Below are positions 1 through 15,009 of a DNA stretch of 64,000 bases, one piece after another. Origin of the DNA: Buchnera aphidicola (Muscaphis stroyani) (GTDB lineage Bacteria; Pseudomonadota; Gammaproteobacteria; Enterobacterales; Enterobacteriaceae); the NCBI RefSeq assembly GCF_005080865.1, contig NZ_CP034861.1, positions 1 through 64,000 on the forward strand, given 5' to 3'. The notes under the pieces are model-generated. The model was not told where the DNA came from and did no database searches. It worked only from the letters and a program-made list of their open reading frames with translations. The position numbers and the translations under genes were made by a program. Each line of letters opens with the position of its first letter. Within the stretch, counting starts at the first letter, position 1.

Positions 1-28
1 TTCTTTTGTTATCAATGCTGAAAGGGAC

Positions 29-37
29 TTATCCACA
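29..37 (+). promoter_or_regulatory. oriC: DnaA box, possible oriC remnant
   Basis: The 9-mer TTATCCACA is a perfect match to the high-affinity DnaA box. It is followed by a very A/T-rich stretch (about 50-135) upstream of mnmG. In E. coli oriC lies beside mnmG (gidA), and Buchnera genomes are conventionally numbered from this point. I see only one perfect box and no GATC cluster, so this would be a much reduced origin, or only its right-hand edge if the rest lies before position 1. Confidence 0.6.
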
Positions 38-149
38 GATTTTCGTCTTACTAATAATAATAATTATTATCATTTCTTTTTTTCTTTTTTTTAAAAGATA
101 TAAAAACATGTTTTTTGATGTTTTCTTTTTAAATTTAACATGTGTTATC

Positions 150-178
150 TTGAATAAAATATTAATACTGTATAGAAT
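150..178 (+). promoter_or_regulatory. putative sigma-70 promoter of mnmG
   Basis: TTGAAT at 150-155 and TAGAAT at 173-178 are separated by 17 bp, each a good match to the -35 and -10 hexamers. Transcription would start near 185, about 20 bases before the mnmG start codon, with AAGG at 191-194 as the ribosome binding site. Hexamer matches are common by chance in such A/T-rich DNA, so the exact spacing and position carry the case. Confidence 0.5.
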
Positions 179-204
179 GAAATATTTGAAAAGGCTATTT
201 ATAA

Positions 205-2094
205 ATGTTAAACACAAAAAACTTTGATGTGATTGTCATTGGAGGAGGGCATGCTGGAACTGAAGCAGCTATGGCATCATCAAGAATGGGTTGTAAGACA
301 TTGTTATTGACTAAAAAAAATACAGACTTAGGGGTTTTGTCATGTAATCCTGCTATTGGAGGGATAGGAAAAAGTCATTTAGTTAAAGAAATAGATGCAT
401 TAGGCGGAGTGATGGCTCAAGTAGTTGATTATTCAGGCATTCAGTTTAGAATATTAAATTCTAAAAAAGGTCCTGCTGTTAGATCTACTCGAGCTCAAGC
501 TGACAGATCTCTTTATCGAAGAACACTCGTTAGGATGTTAAAGAATCAAGTTAATTTATTAATTTTAGAGGGAGAGGTAAAAGACTTAATTATTAAAAAT
601 TATCGAGTTATAGGCGTGTTATTAAATGATGATCATAATTTTTATGCGAAATCTGTTATACTAGCCACTGGTACTTTTTTAGGAGCCAAAATACACATAG
701 GTTTAGAAAGTTATTCTTCTGGAAGGATAGGTGAAAAAGCTTCTGTAGATTTAGCTGATAGATTAAGAGATTTACCTTTACGAATAGATAGACTAAAAAC
801 AGGGACTCCACCTCGAATTGATATTAATACTGTTAATTTTGATAATTTGTTTGTTCAACATGGGGACTGTCCTGTTCCAGTTTTTTCATTTATGGGTCAT
901 CCTTCTCAACATCCAATTCAAAAACCATGTTATCTTACAAAAACTAACGAAAAAACTCATGAAATAATACGTAAAAATTTAGATAAAAGTCCGGTTCACA
1001 AAAAAATTATAACAGGATTGGGCCCTCGATACTGTCCATCTATAGAAGACAAAATACTTCGATTTCCTGACAAAAAATCTCATCAAATTTTTTTAGAGCC
1101 AGAAGGTTTATCTAGTGTAAAAATTTATCCTAATGGAATTTCAACAAGTTTACCATTAAATGTTCAAGAAAAAATTCTATGGTCAATAAAAGGATTAGAA
1201 AAATCTAAAATAATTACTCCTGGATATGCTGTTGAATATGATTTTTTAAATCCTAAAGATTTAAATCCAACCTTGGAAAGTAAGTTAATCCAAGGGTTAT
1301 TTTTAGCCGGTCAAATTAATGGTACAACTGGATATGAAGAAGCAGCTGCTCAAGGATTGCTTGCTGGTTTAAATGCTGGTTTAAATGCAATGAATGCTGA
1401 ATCTTGGTTTCCTAGACGTGACCAAGCATACTTAGGGGTTCTTATTGATGATCTTTCTTCTCGAGGAACTCAAGAGCCTTACCGAATGTTTACTTCTCGA
1501 GCAGAGTATAGATTAACTTTAAGAGAAGATAATGCTGATTTACGATTAACAGAAATTGGTCGAAAATTTGGATTAGTAGACGATCTTAGATGGTCTCGAT
1601 ATAATAAAAAGTTAATTAATATTAAAAATGAAACTAATCGTTTAAAAGAAATAAATATTCATCCTTTTTCTGATGATGCGGTAACTTTAAATACATTTTT
1701 TGGGGTGACTTTAAGCAAAGAAATTAATGCTGTAGATTTATTAAAACGTCCAGAAATTACTTATAAAAATTTAAAGTTGTTAAAAAGTTTTAATTCAGGT
1801 ATTTCTGATATACAAGTTATAGAACAGATAGAAAATACAATTAAATATGAAGGTTATATTAAAAGACAATTAGAAGAAATTCACCGACATTTAAGAAATG
1901 AAAATACTCTTTTGTCTTCTGATTTTAATTACTTTGAAATTAAAGGACTATCTAACGAAGTAGTTAAAAAGTTAAATGACCACAAACCTGTTTCTATTGG
2001 ACAAGCATCAAGAATTTCCGGTATTACACCTGCTGCAATATCCATTTTATTAATTCATTTAAAAAAAATTCATGATAGAAGTCGCTTTTCTTAA
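205..2094 (+). CDS. mnmG: tRNA uridine-5-carboxymethylaminomethyl modification enzyme MnmG (GidA)
   Basis: FAD-dependent partner of MnmE in making the cmnm5 group on the wobble uridine (U34) of certain tRNAs. The 629-residue product has the same length as the E. coli protein. The dinucleotide-binding GGGHAG motif is at residues 13-18, the conserved Cys is at residue 277 in the [11 protein letters not shown] block, and the [13 protein letters not shown] and SRAEYRL blocks are intact. The ATG at 205 gives the family N-terminus directly before the FAD-binding strand. Its partner mnmE is also in this window (16685). It is the first gene after the putative origin, as in relatives. Confidence 0.97.
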   Translation: MLNTKNFDVIVIGGGHAGTEAAMASSRMGCKTLLLTKKNTDLGVLSCNPAIGGIGKSHLVKEIDALGGVMAQVVDYSGIQFRILNSKKGPAVRSTRAQADRSLYRRTLVRMLKNQVNLLILEGEVKDLIIKNYRVIGVLLNDDHNFYAKSVILATGTFLGAKIHIGLESYSSGRIGEKASVDLADRLRDLPLRIDRLKTGTPPRIDINTVNFDNLFVQHGDCPVPVFSFMGHPSQHPIQKPCYLTKTNEKTHEIIRKNLDKSPVHKKIITGLGPRYCPSIEDKILRFPDKKSHQIFLEPEGLSSVKIYPNGISTSLPLNVQEKILWSIKGLEKSKIITPGYAVEYDFLNPKDLNPTLESKLIQGLFLAGQINGTTGYEEAAAQGLLAGLNAGLNAMNAESWFPRRDQAYLGVLIDDLSSRGTQEPYRMFTSRAEYRLTLREDNADLRLTEIGRKFGLVDDLRWSRYNKKLINIKNETNRLKEINIHPFSDDAVTLNTFFGVTLSKEINAVDLLKRPEITYKNLKLLKSFNSGISDIQVIEQIENTIKYEGYIKRQLEEIHRHLRNENTLLSSDFNYFEIKGLSNEVVKKLNDHKPVSIGQASRISGITPAAISILLIHLKKIHDRSRFS

Positions 2095-2269
2095 AAAAAA
2101 TTTTATGGTTCATCTTTTTAAAATTTGCATTTAATAATCAAAAAATTGTTAGTATAAATAAAATTTAAAGTGCAATTTTATAAAAGACGTGATTTTAAAA
2201 TCTAGATCAATAATTGTTTTTTAAAAAATCTTAGTATTTTAGACATTTTTAAAATACATTCAGAATTTT

Positions 2270-2278
2270 TGTTATAAT
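2270..2278 (+). promoter_or_regulatory. extended -10 promoter element of the atp operon
   Basis: TGT-TATAAT at 2270-2278 is an extended -10 element with a consensus hexamer. No good -35 is visible at 16-18 bp. Transcription would begin near 2285, leaving a leader of about 27 bases before the preferred atpB start at 2312. This argues against using the in-frame ATG at 2291, which would lie almost on the transcription start. Confidence 0.5.
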
Positions 2279-2287
2279 GTGTTTTAA

Positions 2288-3410
<1,123 letters not shown>

Positions 3411-3468
3411 TTATGTAGTTTTAGATTTTTAAAATGAGCAGATTAAATTTTAGAAATTAAAAAAATGC

Positions 3469-3503
3469 AATCTTTACGTTTTTAAAATGATAACGTAAAG
3501 ATT
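3469..3503 (+). promoter_or_regulatory. 12-bp perfect stem-loop in the atpE-atpF spacer
   Basis: AATCTTTACGTT (3469-3480) and AACGTAAAGATT (3492-3503) are exact reverse complements around an 11-base loop. No T run follows, so it does not look like a simple terminator. Its place directly after atpE, the subunit needed in greatest excess, suggests mRNA stabilisation or partial transcription stop; that role is inferred. Confidence 0.6.
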
Positions 3504-3536
3504 AATTTTGATTCTCAATTTAGAAGGTAAATAAAA

Positions 3537-4022
3537 GTGAACCTTAATGCAACAATTTTAGGACAATCTATTTCTTTTATATTATTTGTTTGGTTTTGTG
3601 TAAAATATATATGGCCTCCGATTATTTTAGTAATAGAAAATAGGCAAAAAAAAATAAAAGATTCTTTAATTCTTTCAAAAAATGCAAGAAAAGAATTTCA
3701 TATTACTCAAAAAAAAATGCATGAAATTATTCAAGAAGCTAATTTCAAAGCTGCTTGTATTTTAAAAAGGGCAAATGAAAAAAAAATATTAATTTTAGAA
3801 CAAGCTAAAAAGAAAGCCTTACAAGAGTCCAAACAAATTACCATAAATGCTAAATCAGAGCTTCAAATAGAAATTGAACGTGCTCGTAAAGATTTACATT
3901 CAGAGATAGTAAATTTATCAATTTCTATAGCTGAGAAAATTATTAAAAAAAATATTAAAAAAAATGAGAACCAAACTTTAATAGATCAATTAGTTATGTT
4001 TTTACCCCAGGTTAAATTTTAA
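3537..4022 (+). CDS. atpF: F1Fo ATP synthase subunit b
   Basis: Peripheral stalk subunit linking the membrane sector to F1. The product is 161 residues (E. coli 156): an N-terminal membrane helix (about residues 5-27, ISFILFVWFCVKYIWPP) followed by a long charged coiled coil. The start is GTG at 3537, with AAGG about 10 bases upstream; E. coli atpF also starts with GTG and the first ten residues are the same. The stop overlaps the atpH start by one base (TAATG). The stalk is much richer in lysine than in E. coli, as expected from A/T bias. Confidence 0.95.
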   Translation: MNLNATILGQSISFILFVWFCVKYIWPPIILVIENRQKKIKDSLILSKNARKEFHITQKKMHEIIQEANFKAACILKRANEKKILILEQAKKKALQESKQITINAKSELQIEIERARKDLHSEIVNLSISIAEKIIKKNIKKNENQTLIDQLVMFLPQVKF

Positions 4023-4555
4023 TGATGGAATTAAAAACCATTGCTAGACCTTATGCTGAAGCAATTTTTTATATTGCTATTCAAAAAAACACTATAGAAG
4101 AATGGAAAAAAATATTAATTTTAATAAATGAAATTTCTTCTAATGAAAAAATTAAACATTTTTTATCAGGTGCTTTATCACCTAAATATTTAGCATCGGT
4201 ATTTATTTCAATTAGCAAAGATTTAATTAATAAAGAAGCTGAGAATTTTATAAGATTATTAGCTCAAAATCAGCGCCTTAACATATTAAAGAATATATTA
4301 AATGAATTTTTAAACTTAGAAGCATTGCACAAAAACATTATTTATGTTGAATTAACATCATCTTTTCATCTAGAAAATACTCAAATAATTCAAATAAAAA
4401 ACACTTTAGAAAAAATTTTATTAAAAAAAATTAAATTTATATATAAAATTGATCAATATATACTCAGTGGTATTATTTTAAAAATAAATGATACTGTATT
4501 GGATTTTTCCATGAGAAATGATCTTGAAAAAATGTCTCATATTTTAAAATATTAA
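4022..4555 (+). CDS. atpH: F1Fo ATP synthase subunit delta
   Basis: Stator subunit that joins F1 to the b dimer. The product is 177 residues, the E. coli length, with the family N-terminus [11 protein letters not shown] and C-terminal [20 protein letters not shown]. Two consecutive ATG codons (4022 and 4025) could start it; the first overlaps the atpF stop by one base and suggests translational coupling. Sequence similarity to E. coli is lower than for the catalytic subunits, as is usual for delta. Confidence 0.94.
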   Translation: MMELKTIARPYAEAIFYIAIQKNTIEEWKKILILINEISSNEKIKHFLSGALSPKYLASVFISISKDLINKEAENFIRLLAQNQRLNILKNILNEFLNLEALHKNIIYVELTSSFHLENTQIIQIKNTLEKILLKKIKFIYKIDQYILSGIILKINDTVLDFSMRNDLEKMSHILKY

Positions 4556-4571
4556 GAGAACAATAAAGTAT

Positions 4572-6110
4572 ATGAAATTAAATCCAATAGAAATTAGTCA
4601 ATTAATTAAAGAAAGAATTGATCAATTTGAAGTATTTCATCAATCTAAAAACGAAGGTTTTATTATTTCTGTTGCTGATGGAATTATAAGAATTCATGGT
4701 TTATCTGATGTTATGTTAGGGGAGATGATTTTATTACCTCACAATGAATATGCTATTGCTTTAAATTTGGAAAGAGATACAGTTAGCGCGGTGGTCATGG
4801 GGCCTTATCTTCACATTACTGAAGGGGCAAAAGTAAGGTGTACAGGAAAAATCTTAGAAGTTCCTGTTGGTTTTAATTTTTTAGGTCGTATTGTTAATGC
4901 GCTTGGTTTTCCTATAGATGGGAAAGAGTCAATAAAAAATGATGGTTATTTACCAGTAGAAAATAACGCTCCTGGAGTAATTGATCGTCAGTCGATTGAT
5001 CAACCAGTTCAAACTGGTTATAAATCTATTGATGCCATGATTCCTATTGGTCGTGGGCAGAGAGAGCTAATTATCGGCGATCGACAAACAGGAAAAACTG
5101 CTTTAGCGATAGATACTATTATTAATCAAAAAAAATCTGGTATTTACTGCATTTATGTGGCTATAGGTCAAAAATTTTCCACTATTATTAATGTTGTCAA
5201 AAAATTAGAAGAACACAATGCTTTGTCTAACACCATTGTAGTCGTAGCTTCAGCTTCAGAATCCCCATCCTTACAATATTTAGCACCATACTCCGGTTGT
5301 TCCATGGGGGAATATTTTCGAAATAAAGGAAAAGATGCTTTAATTGTGTATGATGATCTTTCAAAACATGCAGTAGCTTATCGTCAAATTTCTTTATTAT
5401 TAAGAAGACCTCCAGGAAGAGAAGCTTTTCCAGGGGATATATTTTATCTTCATTCTCGTTTATTAGAAAGATCGTCCCGAATTACTTCAAAACATGTCGA
5501 GTATTTAACTAGAAAAAAAGTTGTTGGCAAAACAGGTTCACTGACTGCTTTACCTATTATTGAAACACAATCTGGAGATGTTTCAGCATTTGTTCCTACA
5601 AACGTCATTTCTATTACTGATGGTCAAATATTTTTAGAATCTAATTTATTTAACTCTGGAATTCGTCCTGCTGTAAATGCAGGTATATCAGTTTCACGAG
5701 TAGGAAGTTCTGCTCAAAGTAAGATTATAAAACGATTATCATCTGGAATTCGATCAGTTTTAGCTCAGTATCATGAGCTTGCTGCTTTTTCGCAATTTGC
5801 ATCTGATTTAGATGACACTACTCGGAAACAATTAGTTTATGGACAAAAAATTACCGAATTATTAAAACAAAAACAATATTCTCCTCTGTCTATAGCTGAA
5901 CAAGGATTGATGCTATTCATTGCAGAAAATCATTTTTTTGATGATGTTTCTACAAACCAAATAATTCAGTTTGAAAAAGATATATTATTTTACGCTGATT
6001 CTAATTACTCAAATTTAATGAAGAAAATAAATCAAACTGGTGATTTTAATCATTTAATAAAAACAGAATTTATAGAATTAATTAAAAATTTTAAAAGTTC
6101 TTTTTTTTAA
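4572..6110 (+). CDS. atpA: F1Fo ATP synthase subunit alpha
   Basis: Non-catalytic nucleotide-binding subunit of the F1 hexamer. The product is 512 residues (E. coli 513). The Walker A motif GDRQTGKT begins at residue 169, the Walker B strand reads ALIVYDDLS, and the [10 protein letters not shown] block carries the conserved arginine that reaches into the catalytic site of beta. No indels are evident. It lies 16 bases after atpH within the operon. Confidence 0.98.
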   Translation: MKLNPIEISQLIKERIDQFEVFHQSKNEGFIISVADGIIRIHGLSDVMLGEMILLPHNEYAIALNLERDTVSAVVMGPYLHITEGAKVRCTGKILEVPVGFNFLGRIVNALGFPIDGKESIKNDGYLPVENNAPGVIDRQSIDQPVQTGYKSIDAMIPIGRGQRELIIGDRQTGKTALAIDTIINQKKSGIYCIYVAIGQKFSTIINVVKKLEEHNALSNTIVVVASASESPSLQYLAPYSGCSMGEYFRNKGKDALIVYDDLSKHAVAYRQISLLLRRPPGREAFPGDIFYLHSRLLERSSRITSKHVEYLTRKKVVGKTGSLTALPIIETQSGDVSAFVPTNVISITDGQIFLESNLFNSGIRPAVNAGISVSRVGSSAQSKIIKRLSSGIRSVLAQYHELAAFSQFASDLDDTTRKQLVYGQKITELLKQKQYSPLSIAEQGLMLFIAENHFFDDVSTNQIIQFEKDILFYADSNYSNLMKKINQTGDFNHLIKTEFIELIKNFKSSFF

Positions 6111-6131
6111 TAAATTACATGTAAATTTATT
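6109..6131 (+). repeat. inverted repeat in the atpA-atpG spacer
   Basis: AATAAATT (6109-6116) and AATTTATT (6124-6131) pair around the self-complementary ACATGT, with one bulged A. It overlaps the atpA stop and ends ten bases before the atpG ribosome binding site. It could be an intercistronic hairpin or DNA palindrome. All pairs outside the core are A-T, so it is weak. Confidence 0.35.
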
Positions 6132-6153
6132 AAATGTATTGAGGAGATATATA

Positions 6154-7035
6154 TTGTCTAGTACAAAATCAATAAAAGATCAAATAATCAGTGTTTTCAA
6201 TACTCAAAAAATAACTAAAGCTATGGAAATGGTTGCTGTTTCTAAAATGAGAAAAACAGAAGAAAGGATGCGTGCTGGTCGTCCATATGCTAATATAATT
6301 AAAAAAGTTATTAGTCATATCTTACAAGGAAGTTTAGAGTATCGACACAGTTATTTAGAACATAGAAAAGTTAAACGTGTGGCTATAATTATAATTTCAA
6401 CTGATAGAGGTTTATGTGGTAGTTTAAATACCAATCTGTTTAAGCAAGTATTATTTAAAATTCAAAAATTTACGAAAATGAGTGTTGTATGTGATTTAAT
6501 ATTATTTGGTTTAAAAAGTTTATCTGTTTTTAAATCATGTAGCAGTATGATACTTTCTCAAGTTAATAACATAGGTGATAGCCCTAAATTGTCAGACTTT
6601 ATTGGATCTATAAATGAAGTATTAGAAAAGTATAAAAAAAATCAAATTGATCAAATTTTGATTGCTTATAACGTATTTCAAAATAAAATATTACAATGTC
6701 CAACAGTTAGTCAATTGTTGCCTTTATCTATAAAAAATTTTAAAAATTTTAAAAATTCAGACATGAAAAGTAAAAAATGGGATTATCTATATGAACCTGA
6801 ATCTAAAATAATTTTAGATGTATTATTTAACCGATATATTGAATCTCAGGTATATCAGAGTATTTTAGAAAATGTAGCTAGTGAACAAGCTTCTCGAATG
6901 GTCGCAATGAAAACAGCAACAGATAACAGCAAAAATCGTATTACAGAATTAAAGTTGATTTATAATAAAGCTCGTCAATCTAGCATCACTCAAGAGTTAA
7001 CCGAGATTGTATCAGGTGCGGCAGCAGTTAATTAA
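6154..7035 (+). CDS. atpG: F1Fo ATP synthase subunit gamma
   Basis: Central rotor shaft. I place the start at TTG 6154, eight bases after a strong GAGGAG (6141-6146), giving SSTKSIKDQI, which aligns with the E. coli N-terminus and yields 293 residues (E. coli 287). An upstream TTG at 6139 would place the ribosome binding site inside the gene. Conserved N-terminal NTQKITKAMEMVA and C-terminal ARQSSITQELTEIVSGAAA helices, which together form the shaft, are intact, as is STDRGLCG. The TTG start may lower synthesis of this single-copy subunit. Confidence 0.95.
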   Translation: MSSTKSIKDQIISVFNTQKITKAMEMVAVSKMRKTEERMRAGRPYANIIKKVISHILQGSLEYRHSYLEHRKVKRVAIIIISTDRGLCGSLNTNLFKQVLFKIQKFTKMSVVCDLILFGLKSLSVFKSCSSMILSQVNNIGDSPKLSDFIGSINEVLEKYKKNQIDQILIAYNVFQNKILQCPTVSQLLPLSIKNFKNFKNSDMKSKKWDYLYEPESKIILDVLFNRYIESQVYQSILENVASEQASRMVAMKTATDNSKNRITELKLIYNKARQSSITQELTEIVSGAAAVN

Positions 7036-7046
7036 TTTAAAGTTAG

Positions 7047-8459
<1,413 letters not shown>

Positions 8460-8493
8460 TATTTTATATTATATAAATATTTAGGATATATTA

Positions 8494-8910
8494 ATGAATT
8501 TTCATTTAGAAATAGTAAATGCAGAAAAAAATATATTTTCTGGTTTGGTAAAAAAAATACACATATCAGGAAGTGAAGGAGAACTGGGAATTTATCCGGG
8601 ACATACTCAATTATTAAGTATGATCAAACCAGGTATGATATGTATATCTCATATAAATAAAAAAGATGAATATATGTATATATCTGGAGGAATATTAGAA
8701 GTACAACCAAAAAATGTGTCTGTTTTAGCAGATACTGTAATTCGAGCAGCAGATTTAGATCGTCTTCGTATTTTAAAATCTAAAAAACAAGCCGAAAAGC
8801 TCATAACAAATTTAAATGTTATCAAAAATAAAAATGATGTTTTAAGAAAGATTTCAAAAGAAATTGCAAAGCTGAGAGTTTTTGAAATAATAAATAAATT
8901 TAAATCCTAG
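8494..8910 (+). CDS. atpC: F1Fo ATP synthase subunit epsilon
   Basis: Rotor subunit that modulates ATPase activity. The product is 138 residues (E. coli 139): an N-terminal beta sandwich with the [16 protein letters not shown] block (about residues 27-42) and a lysine-rich C-terminal helical hairpin. Last gene of the operon. A G+C-rich hairpin follows at 8928-8947, and the next gene, gyrB, converges on it. Confidence 0.95.
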   Translation: MNFHLEIVNAEKNIFSGLVKKIHISGSEGELGIYPGHTQLLSMIKPGMICISHINKKDEYMYISGGILEVQPKNVSVLADTVIRAADLDRLRILKSKKQAEKLITNLNVIKNKNDVLRKISKEIAKLRVFEIINKFKS

Positions 8911-8927
8911 TTTATGAGTAGTTTTTA

Positions 8928-8947
8928 GCGGCTGGTATTCCTGCCGC
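8928..8947. terminator. G+C-rich hairpin between convergent atpC and gyrB
   Basis: GCGGC (8928-8932) pairs with GCCGC (8943-8947); inside, a T/T mismatch is followed by GG/CC and a TATT loop. The five-pair G+C stem stands out in this A/T-rich spacer. The tail on the plus strand (GATTATTT) has only a weak T run, so efficiency is uncertain. Confidence 0.5.
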
Positions 8948-9022
8948 GATTATTTAAAAAAAATTTTGATAGTTTTTATGTTTTTTGTAAATTATTTTTT
9001 AAAAAATTAAAAGTATAATTTT

Positions 9023-11455
<2,433 letters not shown>

Positions 11456-11550
11456 TTATATTTTTTTAATTTTATTTATTTTTTATAAAAAATTTAATAA
11501 GACATATAATAAAATTATTAAATTACGTCAATTTTTAATTTTTTAAAGTA

Positions 11551-12651
11551 TTAGCGCTTCAGTAACATAACAACATATAAAGTTAAGGGATTATTATCTG
11601 ACTCAATTTGAATTGAAGAGCCAGACTGATTTAAAAGTAAAAAAATATTTTCACTTTTGATAGCGTTTATTATGTCTAACATATAGTATACATTAATTGA
11701 AATTTCAATTGCTGGACCAAAATAATGTATTCTAAAAAAATCTTTTGCTGTTTCATCTGCTTGGTTGTCGGATAATACTATAAATTTGCCATTTTTAATG
11801 ATAATTTCAACACCACAAAATTTTTCATGTGATAAAATAGCTGTACGCAATAATGATTTTTTTAACAACTCACGATTAATAAGAATAGGGTTTTCTTTTT
11901 TTTCTATCAAAACATTATTATAATCAGGATATTTTCCTTCAATTAATTGAGCAGTAAAAATTAAATTTCTTAGATATATTCTTATGTTATTGTTACTAAT
12001 CAAAATACGTATTAACTGTTCAGGAATACTCAGTAGTCTATTTAGTTCAATTACTCCTTTTCTAGGGATAATGACGGAAAATTCAGGTATTTTTTTATTT
12101 AAGTTAGTTTTTGATATAGCTAATCGATATCCATCTGTAGCAACACTATGAAGAATTTCTTTTTTATATTCAATTAACATACCATTAAGATAATAACGAA
12201 CATCTTTTTGTCCCATTGAAAATTCTGTTCTTTCTATCATATCTTTAAGAGCATGACAGGGTATATAAAATTCTGAAAAATGAGAAAAATTATGATGATT
12301 TGGAAAGCTATCTGAAGGAAGCGTAGTTAATTCATAATGACTGTTTTCGTAGTTAACATGCATTTTTTCATTATTTAATTCTATTGTGATATCTGATTCT
12401 TCTGATGCATTTCTACAAATATCTAATAATTTTTGACCAGAGACAGTTATTTTTTCAAGTTGGTATCTTTTTTCCATCACAATATTAGAAATTAATTCTA
12501 TTTCTAAGTTTGTTGCAGTTAATGATAGATTTGTTTCTTCAATTTTAATGAGTATATTTTCTAAAATAGGAAAGTTTGTGTTTTTAGTTAACAATTTATT
12601 TATTTTTTTCAAATTTTTGACTAAAATTTTATTTTTTATAGTAAATTTCAT
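11551..12651 (-). CDS. dnaN: DNA polymerase III beta sliding clamp
   Basis: Ring-shaped processivity clamp of the replicative polymerase. The product is 366 residues, the E. coli length, ending in the family C-terminus (YVVMLLKR; E. coli ends in MRL). The three tandem clamp domains cover the whole protein. It starts four bases after the dnaA stop, so dnaA and dnaN are probably co-transcribed. The A/T-rich codon choice gives many lysines and isoleucines, but the core pattern, such as [13 protein letters not shown], is clear. Confidence 0.96.
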   Translation of the reverse strand: MKFTIKNKILVKNLKKINKLLTKNTNFPILENILIKIEETNLSLTATNLEIELISNIVMEKRYQLEKITVSGQKLLDICRNASEESDITIELNNEKMHVNYENSHYELTTLPSDSFPNHHNFSHFSEFYIPCHALKDMIERTEFSMGQKDVRYYLNGMLIEYKKEILHSVATDGYRLAISKTNLNKKIPEFSVIIPRKGVIELNRLLSIPEQLIRILISNNNIRIYLRNLIFTAQLIEGKYPDYNNVLIEKKENPILINRELLKKSLLRTAILSHEKFCGVEIIIKNGKFIVLSDNQADETAKDFFRIHYFGPAIEISINVYYMLDIINAIKSENIFLLLNQSGSSIQIESDNNPLTLYVVMLLKR

Positions 12652-12655
12652 ATGT

Positions 12656-14020
12656 TTATATTGATAATGTTCTAATTAATTTTAAAAAATCTTCTTTAAT
12701 TTCATGATTTTCTTTTCTAAGTTGTGTAATCTTACGACAAGCATGTAATACAGTAGTATGGTCTCGACCGCTAAACGCATTTCCAATTTCGGGTAAGCTG
12801 TGATTAGTAAGTTCTTTTGCCATTGCCATTGCCATTTGTCTTGGGCGAGCTACTGAGCGAGATCGTTTTCTTGATAACAAGTCTGACACTTTAATTTTAT
12901 AGTACTCTGCTACTTTTTTTTGAATACTATCAATAGTGATTAGTTTTTCTTGAAGAGCTAATATATCTCTAAGAGCTTCCCGAACAAAATCTATGGTAAT
13001 TAAACGATGAGTAAAATGGGCATTGATGATAATTCTATTAAGAGCACCTTCTAATTCACGTACATTAGATCGAAGTCTTTTTGCAATAAAGAAAGCAACT
13101 TCATTTGTTAATTTAATATTGTTTTCATCTGCTTTTTTTATAAGGATGGCAACTCTTGTTTTTAGTTCTGGAGGATCTATAGCAACAGTTAATCCCCATC
13201 CAAATCTTGATTTTAAACGATCTTCAACACCATTGATTTCTTTAGGATATCGATCAGAAGTTAGAATAATTTGTTGATTTCCTTCTAAAAGAGCGTTAAA
13301 TGTATGAAAAAATTCTTCTTGAGAGCGCTCTTTATGAGCAAAAAATTGAATATCATCGATTAATAATGCGTCAACAGAACGATAATATAATTTAAATTTT
13401 TCAATAGCATTATTTTTTAATGCTTTTACCATATCTTGCACGAAACGCTCAGAATGCATATAAATAATTTTAAAATCATATCTAGATGCTAAAATTCCAT
13501 TTCCTATAGCATGAAGCAAGTGTGTTTTTCCTAGACCAGTTCCGCCATATAAAAATAGTGGATTATAAGAATTTCCTGGGTTATTTGCGACTTGAGAAGC
13601 TGCAGAACGTGCAAGTTGATTAGATTTTCCTTCTATAAAGTTTTCAAAATTTCTTTTTTCATTAATATTAGAGCGATAAGACGATTTTTTGAAGACAGGG
13701 ATTTTATTCCAAATTTTTGTTTTGATTTTATTTTGATCATTTTTTAAAATAGTTTTTTTATTTTTTTTTTCTATAGCATTATGATGCACTTTAAATTTTA
13801 TTAATGGATAATTTGAACCGCAAAAATCCTGCAGTATTTTTTGAAAAAGAATTAAGTATTTATCTTTAATCCAATCTAAAATAAATTCATTTGGAGCATA
13901 TATTTCTAATATATTGTTCTTTATTTCAGCTTTTAAAGAGCGTATCCACATACTAAATTCTGTAGAAGGCAGCTCTTCTTGTAGCCGGTCAAGACACTGT
14001 TTCCAAAGAGAAAGTGACAC
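12656..14020 (-). CDS. dnaA: chromosomal replication initiator DnaA
   Basis: AAA+ initiator that binds DnaA boxes at oriC and opens the origin. I use the GTG start at 14020 because GGAG precedes it by six bases and the N-terminus then reads [13 protein letters not shown] as in E. coli, whose dnaA also starts with GTG. The product is 454 residues (E. coli 467). Domain I is at the N-terminus, the linker is short and lysine-rich, the Walker [10 protein letters not shown] is near residue 160, and the DNA-binding signature [13 protein letters not shown] is near the C-terminus. It heads dnaA-dnaN-gyrB. Confidence 0.97.
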   Translation of the reverse strand: MSLSLWKQCLDRLQEELPSTEFSMWIRSLKAEIKNNILEIYAPNEFILDWIKDKYLILFQKILQDFCGSNYPLIKFKVHHNAIEKKNKKTILKNDQNKIKTKIWNKIPVFKKSSYRSNINEKRNFENFIEGKSNQLARSAASQVANNPGNSYNPLFLYGGTGLGKTHLLHAIGNGILASRYDFKIIYMHSERFVQDMVKALKNNAIEKFKLYYRSVDALLIDDIQFFAHKERSQEEFFHTFNALLEGNQQIILTSDRYPKEINGVEDRLKSRFGWGLTVAIDPPELKTRVAILIKKADENNIKLTNEVAFFIAKRLRSNVRELEGALNRIIINAHFTHRLITIDFVREALRDILALQEKLITIDSIQKKVAEYYKIKVSDLLSRKRSRSVARPRQMAMAMAKELTNHSLPEIGNAFSGRDHTTVLHACRKITQLRKENHEIKEDFLKLIRTLSI

Positions 14021-14434
14021 ATTAAACTCCAAGAGAACCAAAAAATTAATAAAAACTAAAACTTAAAAAAATTGTTATTTTGTTCTTAATGTAATATACG
14101 TAATTGATGCAAACATATCTTGTATAGATTATATTTTACATTAAAAGTTATACAATCTAAGATTAGTAACTGTTTTAAAAAGGATTTAAAATATTTTTTA
14201 AATATTTTTTGAAATAAAACATAGGTTTTCTCATCAGATCATAATATTAAAAATATTTTTCTTAGCATCTTAATTTGTATTGCATTACTATTGAAAAAGT
14301 TAAATTAAGAAGTTTAAATAAAAATTATGGTTTTAATTTAGTGAATTTGCTGTTTATATAAGTTAGAATAACTCTAATTTATTAAAAATTTTATATATAT
14401 TATTTTATAACATATAGCTGGGTAAATATTAAAA
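14021..14434. other. divergent intergenic region dnaA/rpmH
   Basis: About 414 bases separate the divergent dnaA and rpmH genes. The region must hold promoters for both, but I cannot single out convincing hexamer pairs. I see no perfect DnaA box here (the nearest string, TTATACAAT near 14149, has two mismatches), so the autoregulatory boxes known upstream of E. coli dnaA are not obvious. No small gene or RNA is recognisable. Confidence 0.5.
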
Positions 14435-14578
14435 ATGAAACGTACTTTTCAACCTTCAATCTTAAAACGAAATCGTTCTCATGGGTTTAGAATTCGAATG
14501 GCAACAAAAAGCGGTCGTTACATTCTATCACGAAGACGTTCAAAATTAAGAACACGTTTAACTGTATCTAGTAAATGA
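14435..14578 (+). CDS. rpmH: 50S ribosomal protein L34
   Basis: Small basic protein of the large ribosomal subunit. The product is 47 residues (E. coli 46) and nearly identical to E. coli: [18 protein letters not shown] at the N-terminus and a run of arginines before TRLTVSSK. It lies 12 bases before rnpA, the pairing conserved in most bacteria, and diverges from dnaA. Confidence 0.97.
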   Translation: MKRTFQPSILKRNRSHGFRIRMATKSGRYILSRRRSKLRTRLTVSSK

Positions 14579-14590
14579 TGGGTTATATAA

Positions 14591-14947
14591 GTGTTAAACT
14601 ATTTTTTTAAAAAGAAATTAAGATTGTCAAATTCCACAAACTTTAAATATGTTTTTAATAAGCCTTGTATAAATTATACTTGTGAAATTAGTATTTTCGG
14701 ACGTTTTAATTTATTAGGACACCCTAGATTAGGTTTAAGTGTACCTCGAAAATATATTAAATTTGCTAATAAAAGAAATAAGATAAAAAGGTTAATTCGA
14801 GAGAGTTTTCGGTTACTACAACATAAATTAATTTCAATGGATTTTGTAGTAATAGTAAAAAAAAATATTGCTTTATTAAAAAATAAAAAAATAATGAATA
14901 TATTGGAGAATTTATGGATAAATTATTACAAACAATTGTACATTTAA
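14591..14947 (+). CDS. rnpA: ribonuclease P protein component
   Basis: Basic protein cofactor of RNase P, which removes the 5' leader of precursor tRNAs. The product is 118 residues (E. coli 119). The RNA-binding signature, equivalent to the RNR motif, reads KRNKIKRLIRESFR (about residues 60-75), and LGHPRLGLSVP precedes it. The start is GTG at 14591; E. coli rnpA also starts with GTG. yidD, which follows in E. coli, is absent: yidC comes next after 62 bases. Confidence 0.95.
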   Translation: MLNYFFKKKLRLSNSTNFKYVFNKPCINYTCEISIFGRFNLLGHPRLGLSVPRKYIKFANKRNKIKRLIRESFRLLQHKLISMDFVVIVKKNIALLKNKKIMNILENLWINYYKQLYI

Positions 14948-15009
14948 ATTTTTAAGTTTTATTGTTATTAATCTACCTAAATTATTTAAGACACAAGCGA
15001 ATATTAATT

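Noticed and set aside
6-227. 73-codon open frame upstream of and overlapping mnmG
   Set aside because: It is a low-complexity Ile/Phe/Lys product of A/T-rich DNA, covers the putative origin and overlaps the mnmG start in another frame.
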